A stretch of 9,765 nt of DNA from Christensenella sp. UBA7102 (GTDB taxonomy: Bacteria; Bacillota; Clostridia; Christensenellales; UBA1750): positions 1-9,765 of the forward strand of contig DKYK01000006.1 in the NCBI GenBank assembly GCA_002492415.1, written 5' to 3'. The position numbers and the translations under genes were made by a program. Below the pieces are notes generated by a model. That model saw only the letters and a program-made list of their open reading frames with translations, was not told where the DNA came from and ran no database searches. Position 1 is the stretch's first letter. Each line of letters begins with the position of its first letter. Of this stretch, positions 6,379-9,765 are shown in pieces.

Positions 6379-7662
6379 TTAACGCACCGCACCGCCTGAT
6401 GTTTTCAACTTTGCAACATCCTGCGCAATGCACAGGGCCAGGTCCTCCACGCTGCGCCGCGCGTCCAGCACGCGCACGCGCTCCGGTTCCTGCTGCGCGA
6501 TGTGCAAAAAGCCCTCCGCCACCCGGCGGTCAAAGGCCTCGCCCGCACTCTCCATGCGGTCGCGCTCTCCGCGCCCCGCGATGCGCGCCCGCGCCTCCTG
6601 CTGCGGCAGCGTCAGCAGGTAGGTACGGTCCGGCATGCAATCCGCCGCGGCCTCCCGGTTGATGTCCATCACCCTCTGCGCCCCCAGCTGGCGTCCGTAG
6701 CCCTGATAGGCCACGGAGGAATCAATGTATCGGTCGCACAGCACGTCCTGCCCGCGCTCCAGCGCAGGCAGGATCACTGCGCGCACATGCTCCGCGCGCG
6801 CCGCCGCGTACAGATACGCCTCCGTTACATCGTCCATCACGCTGCTTTTGTCCAGCAGCAGGCCGCGGATGCGCTCGCAGATGGGGGTGCCGCCCGGCTC
6901 GCGCGTGACCACAACGTCTCTTCCCTGCGCTGTCAACGCCGCGCGCAGGCGCTCGATCTGCGTACTCTTTCCCGTTCCATCCGTTCCTTCAAAGGTGAGG
7001 AAGCGTCCTCTCTCCCGCGTCAGCCCCAATATGTGTCGGATGCCCTGCGCGCCCTGCACGATATAGGTCGCGCCGCTGTCCTGCAGCTCCTGCCGCGAGC
7101 CAAAGCCCTGCAGCACGCCGATGGAGTCGATGCCATTGGCGCGCGCGCCTTCTATATCGAAGCAGCGGTCGCCCACCATCACGGCCTTTTCGCCGCAGGC
7201 ATCCAGGATGGCGCGCACCATTGCCGGCTTATCCTGTCGCTTGTCGGACAAGTTGGGCGTGATCAGCCGATCCACGCAGTCCTCAATCCCCGCGTCTTTC
7301 AGTATGACCCGCGTGAACACCTCCGGCTTGCCCGTCGCAACGCCCACGCGCATGCCCGCCGCCCGGATCTCCCGGATCAATTCCAGCATCCCAAAATAGG
7401 GCGTGTATTCCAGAACGCCCGCCTGCGCGTAGCGCACGCGGTAGAGCCGCACGGCTTCCGTCGCCTCCGCGTCCTTCATGCCATAGAATTCCGTAAACGC
7501 CTGATGCAGCGGCGGGCCGATGAACCGGCGAATGCGCTCCATATCGTCATCGGGCAGGCCCATCCCCCTGAGCGCATACTGCACAGATCGAACGACCCCT
7601 TCCGAAGTATCCATCACGGTGCCGTCCAAATCAAAGATCACACAGTCGTATCTTCGGCTCAT
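6379..7662 (-). CDS. Fusion of a HAD-family phosphatase and thymidylate kinase
   Basis: A 427-residue protein made of two complete enzymes. Residues 1 to about 214 are a HAD subfamily IA hydrolase (phosphoglycolate phosphatase/PpaX-like): nucleophile motif DLDGT (11-15), Thr110 of motif II, Lys145 of motif III, and GDRCFD (164-169). Residues about 219-427 are a dTMP kinase, which makes dTDP for DNA synthesis: P-loop EGTDGTGKST (225-234), TREPGGT (253-259), the DRY motif (310-312), SSVAYQG (315-321), and an Arg-rich LID near 358-370. Each half has the usual length of the free enzyme, joined by only a few residues. No ATG/GTG with an RBS is seen at the junction, so it should be made as one chain. 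The HAD substrate is unknown; a nucleotide or pyrophosphate is a guess. GGAGGAG lies 5 bases before the ATG. It probably follows the PH-like gene in one transcript. Confidence 0.93.
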   Translation of the reverse strand: MSRRYDCVIFDLDGTVMDTSEGVVRSVQYALRGMGLPDDDMERIRRFIGPPLHQAFTEFYGMKDAEATEAVRLYRVRYAQAGVLEYTPYFGMLELIREIRAAGMRVGVATGKPEVFTRVILKDAGIEDCVDRLITPNLSDKRQDKPAMVRAILDACGEKAVMVGDRCFDIEGARANGIDSIGVLQGFGSRQELQDSGATYIVQGAQGIRHILGLTRERGRFLTFEGTDGTGKSTQIERLRAALTAQGRDVVVTREPGGTPICERIRGLLLDKSSVMDDVTEAYLYAAARAEHVRAVILPALERGQDVLCDRYIDSSVAYQGYGRQLGAQRVMDINREAAADCMPDRTYLLTLPQQEARARIAGRGERDRMESAGEAFDRRVAEGFLHIAQQEPERVRVLDARRSVEDLALCIAQDVAKLKTSGGAVR

Positions 7663-7749
7663 GTTCTCTCCTCCCCCGCCCGTCGCTCCTCTCTACAGGT
7701 ATAACGAGGCGGCTTTCACTTTTCATTCACATCATTCGATTTTTTTGTC

Positions 7750-8235
7750 TCAGACGCTCCAGCCATCTCCCGCCGCGCGGCTGCGCATCATCTCCAGCAG
7801 CCTGTCGCTGGGCTGCAGCAGTACGCGCTTCTGCGCTCCGTTCTCATGATAAATCATCTGCACGGCGCGCAGCTTTTTTGTGGGCAGCGCGCAGTTCACA
7901 GTGGGAAGCTTGCACGGCTTTTCCACCGCGCCCATCCGCTCAATGTCGCCCACATCCAGCCAGAACACGTTCTTCTCCCGGCTGCCCACCACGCGCGCCA
8001 CGATCAGTTCCGTATCCATCAGCGTATACCGGTACTGCACCACGCGCTGCAGAAAGACGACGCACGCCCACGCGGCCACCGCCGCCACCGCCAGCAGGTC
8101 CACCCACGGCAGTCCCAAGCTGCTCAGCAGCCACGAAATCAAGCTGATGACGAACACACCCGCCACAATGAATGCGATATACAGCATCGTCTCCCAGGGC
8201 TTTCCCGCAGGAAACTTGACCATCTCCTGGTACAT
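7750..8235 (-). CDS. Small membrane protein with bacterial PH-like domain
   Basis: A 161-residue protein from the chosen start. Two hydrophobic helices (about 17-40 and 45-63) form a hairpin. A mostly beta region (about 67-150) follows, with the pattern YRYTLMDTELIV then FWLDVGDIERM, as in bacterial PH-like (DUF304/bPH-type) membrane proteins. It ends in a short helix (DRLLEMMRS). Both ends are probably cytoplasmic. Function is unknown; such domains are thought to support membrane or protein binding. I chose ATG 8235 because AAGGAGG is 11 bases upstream and a good promoter's -10 box overlaps the alternative ATG at 8271, which would add 12 polar residues. It lies between the ATP synthase terminator and the HAD-kinase fusion, 87 bases before the latter. 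Confidence 0.75.
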   Translation of the reverse strand: MYQEMVKFPAGKPWETMLYIAFIVAGVFVISLISWLLSSLGLPWVDLLAVAAVAAWACVVFLQRVVQYRYTLMDTELIVARVVGSREKNVFWLDVGDIERMGAVEKPCKLPTVNCALPTKKLRAVQMIYHENGAQKRVLLQPSDRLLEMMRSRAAGDGWSV

Positions 8236-8246
8236 CTCTCTTCCGT

Positions 8247-8253
8247 CCTCCTT
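8247..8253 (-). promoter_or_regulatory. RBS favouring the downstream start of the PH-like gene
   Basis: Minus-strand AAGGAGG lies 11 bases before the ATG at 8235. The farther ATG at 8271 has only a GGGAGGTG-like site some 13-15 bases away. Confidence 0.5.
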
Positions 8254-8269
8254 GACGTTGTTCCCCTTC

Positions 8270-8299
8270 ATTGTACTGCATCCCCACCTCCCTTATCAA
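8270..8299 (-). promoter_or_regulatory. Predicted sigma-A promoter for the PH-like and HAD-thymidylate kinase genes
   Basis: The -35 is TTGATA (8294-8299, five of six), the spacer is 18 bases, and the -10 is TACAAT (8270-8275, five of six). The start would be near 8263, leaving a leader of about 28 bases that holds the AAGGAGG site. It lies downstream of the ATP synthase terminator, as expected for a new transcription unit. The spacer contains a G-rich GGGAGGTGGGG stretch that could also be read as an RBS, which lowers confidence. Confidence 0.5.
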
Positions 8300-8350
8300 C
8301 TCTTTTGTGATAACTTCGCATAAAGGCCGCCCCTGCCGCTGCCCGGGCAG

Positions 8351-8377
8351 AAAAAAAGACGGCCAAAGCCGTCTTTT
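8351..8377 (-). terminator. Intrinsic terminator of the ATP synthase operon
   Basis: The minus strand forms a 10-bp stem, AAAAGACGGC and GCCGTCTTTT, around the loop TTTG, with a run of seven Ts counted from the end of the stem. It begins 13 bases past the atpC stop. The stem is perfect, so it is a classic rho-independent terminator. In the other direction it has only four Ts and would work poorly. Confidence 0.93.
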
Positions 8378-8390
8378 CCCCAAGCTCACC

Positions 8391-8810
8391 TCAGTTGTTG
8401 TTGACATTGCGGTGCTGCACAGCGGAGAGCCTGGCCATGGCCTGCGCCAGACCGGCCTTTGCCAGCACGTACTCACGCATGCTCTGGGCCTGACGCAGCT
8501 TTTCCTTCTCCAGCTGCTCCTCCTCGCGGGCGAGGCGTACGTCGATCTCGTCGGGCCACTCGGCGCGCTGGCAGAGCAGCAGCACACGCTGTCCGTCCAC
8601 CATCGCGTAGCCGTCGGCGATGACGCATTCCTCCCATTTGCCCGCGCGCTGGATGCGCACCGTGCCCGCCTTGACCACGAGCACCATCCTGGCGTGGCCC
8701 GCCAATATCCCCTGCTCGCCGTCCTCGCCGGGCAGCACCACCATCTCCACGGGTTCCTTGAAGAAGCCGCGCTCGGGCGTGGTGATCTCCAATTCAAACG
8801 TCGCCGCCAT
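8391..8810 (-). CDS. atpC: F1Fo ATP synthase epsilon subunit
   Basis: A 139-residue protein, normal for epsilon. It is part of the rotor stalk, links gamma to the c-ring and can inhibit ATP hydrolysis. The N-terminal beta-sandwich (about 1-85) shows the family pattern: PGEDGEQGILAGHA near 26-39, then strands with KAGTVRI and DGYAMVDGQRVLLL. The C-terminal part (about 88-134) is a charged helical hairpin (EEEQLEKEKLRQAQ, then LAQAMARL), the region that can extend to inhibit. It starts 4 bases after the atpD stop, with AAAGGA inside the end of atpD and 7 bases from the ATG, so the two are translationally coupled. It is the last gene of the operon, as is usual (order ending in D, C). Confidence 0.95.
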   Translation of the reverse strand: MAATFELEITTPERGFFKEPVEMVVLPGEDGEQGILAGHARMVLVVKAGTVRIQRAGKWEECVIADGYAMVDGQRVLLLCQRAEWPDEIDVRLAREEEQLEKEKLRQAQSMREYVLAKAGLAQAMARLSAVQHRNVNNN

Positions 8811-8814
8811 ACGT

Positions 8815-9765
8815 CTATCCTTTCATCATGGCCTCAGCCTTGGCCTTGGCCTCGTCGATGTCGCCCACCATGAAGAACGCCGCCTCGGGCAAGTCGTCCA
8901 CCTCGCCCTCGACGATGGCGCGGAAGCCCTCGATGGTCTTTTCCACCGGCACGTAGCGGCCGGGATTGTTGGTAAACACCTCCGCCACGAACATGGGCTG
9001 CGACAGGAAGCGCTGGATGCGGCGCGCGCGGTGCACCGTCAGGCGGTCCTCCTCAGAGAGCTCATCCATGCCCAGAATGGCGATGATATCGGACAGCTCC
9101 TTGTAGCGCTGCAGCACCTCCTGCACGCGGCGGGCGATATGGTAGTGCTCCTGGCCCACGATGCGCGGGTCGAGGATGCGGCTGTTCGACGCAAGCGGGT
9201 CCACCGCCGGGTAGATGCCGCTCTCGGACACCTGGCGCGAGAGCACCGTGGTGGCGTCCAGATGCGTAAAAGTGGTGGCAGGAGCCGGATCCGTCAGGTC
9301 GTCGGCGGGCACGTAGATGGCCTGTACCGAGGTGATGGAGCCGCGGTCGGTGGAGGTGATGCGCTCCTGCAGCTCGCCCACTTCCTGCGCAAGCGTGGGC
9401 TGATAGCCCACCGCGGAGGGCATGCGCCCCAGCAGCGCCGAGACCTCGGAGCCCGCCTGCACATAGCGGAAGATATTGTCAATAAACAGCAGCACGTCGG
9501 TATGCTTCTCGTCGCGGAAGTACTCCGCCTGTGTAAGGCCCGTCAGCGCCACGCGCATGCGGCTTCCCGGCGGCTCGTTCATCTGTCCGAAAGCCATGAC
9601 GGTCTTTTCCAGCACGCCGGACTCCTTCATGTCGTGCATCAGCTCGTTGCCCTCGCGGGAGCGCTCGCCCACGCCCGTAAAGATGGAGTAGCCGCCATGC
9701 TCGGTGGCGATGTTGCGGATCATCTCCATGATCAGCACGGTCTTGCCCACGCCCGCGCCGCCGAA
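8815..9765 (-). CDS. atpD: F1Fo ATP synthase beta subunit (partial, N-terminus outside window)
   Basis: 316 residues are visible; the frame is open to the window edge, so roughly the first 150 residues are missing. It is the catalytic F1 subunit that makes ATP from ADP and phosphate. The visible part begins inside the Walker A P-loop (FGGAGVGKT). It then shows GERSREG with the catalytic-site Glu, GQMNEPPG, Walker B-like LLFIDNIFRY, ALLGRMPSAVGYQPTLA, ITSTDRGSITSVQA, LDATTVLSR, and the DELSEED element of the C-terminal domain. All are typical of F-type beta and not of V/A-type A subunits. The first in-window start-like codon (GTG at 9750) lies inside the P-loop and is not a real start. Nothing visible tells whether the enzyme couples to protons or sodium. 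Confidence 0.98.
   Translation of the reverse strand, partial: FGGAGVGKTVLIMEMIRNIATEHGGYSIFTGVGERSREGNELMHDMKESGVLEKTVMAFGQMNEPPGSRMRVALTGLTQAEYFRDEKHTDVLLFIDNIFRYVQAGSEVSALLGRMPSAVGYQPTLAQEVGELQERITSTDRGSITSVQAIYVPADDLTDPAPATTFTHLDATTVLSRQVSESGIYPAVDPLASNSRILDPRIVGQEHYHIARRVQEVLQRYKELSDIIAILGMDELSEEDRLTVHRARRIQRFLSQPMFVAEVFTNNPGRYVPVEKTIEGFRAIVEGEVDDLPEAAFFMVGDIDEAKAKAEAMMKG

Noticed and set aside
6990..7040. Internal start that would make the thymidylate kinase separately
   Set aside because: No ATG or GTG in frame at the junction; the in-frame TTG near codon 212 has no ribosome-binding site before it.
7699..7704. Possible -10 box (TTATAC) for a separate promoter of the HAD-thymidylate kinase gene
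   Set aside because: No acceptable -35 hexamer at 16-18 bases upstream, so a promoter cannot be supported here.
7940..8284. Alternative frame starting at ATG 8284 after GGAGGTGGGG, upstream of the PH-like gene
   Set aside because: Although the RBS-like spacing is good, the frame gives a Gly/Arg-rich product without family features and overlaps the better-supported membrane protein.

Overview
All coding in this window is on the minus strand, so the genes read from the right edge to the left. The DNA is GC-rich, but its promoters are clear sigma-A type and its ribosome-binding sites are strong (AAGGAGG-like). The protein families are those of GC-rich anaerobic Clostridia: a zinc-ribbon Ser/Thr kinase, a zinc-ribbon FHA protein, a trypsin-FHA membrane protein, and a Firmicutes-type MnmA. 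I infer a gut-type Clostridia member (Christensenellales/Oscillospirales-like); no rRNA lies in the window to confirm this.

Right end (8351-9765): the 3' end of the F1Fo ATP synthase operon. It holds the C-terminal two-thirds of atpD (cut by the window edge at its Walker A motif), then atpC, then a textbook intrinsic terminator.

Middle (6379-8299): a promoter and a small two-TM protein with a bacterial PH-like domain, followed by one reading frame that joins a complete HAD phosphatase to a complete thymidylate kinase with almost no linker.

Left half (212-6375): a tightly packed five-gene operon from a strong promoter (TATAAT, 17-base spacer) just after the kinase fusion. In order it encodes a membrane-anchored PP2C phosphatase, a secreted-side trypsin-like protease joined through one TM helix to a cytoplasmic FHA domain, a soluble zinc-ribbon/FHA protein, a transmembrane Ser/Thr kinase with a zinc ribbon and an extracytoplasmic domain, and mnmA (tRNA 2-thiouridylase). 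The first four form a complete write/read/erase phospho-signalling set: the kinase adds phosphate, two FHA domains read phosphothreonine, and PP2C removes it. Two of them cross the membrane and carry Pro/Thr/Ser-rich stalks outside.

Left edge (1-175): a very strong promoter (TTGACA, 17 bases, TATGAT) preceded by phased A-tracts like an UP element. A leader with a boxA-like sequence and small hairpins follows and runs off the window. It looks like a stable-RNA (probably rRNA) operon starting just beyond position 1.

No CRISPR arrays, insertion sequences, phage genes or complete RNA genes were seen. No gene-free stretch exceeds 300 bases.
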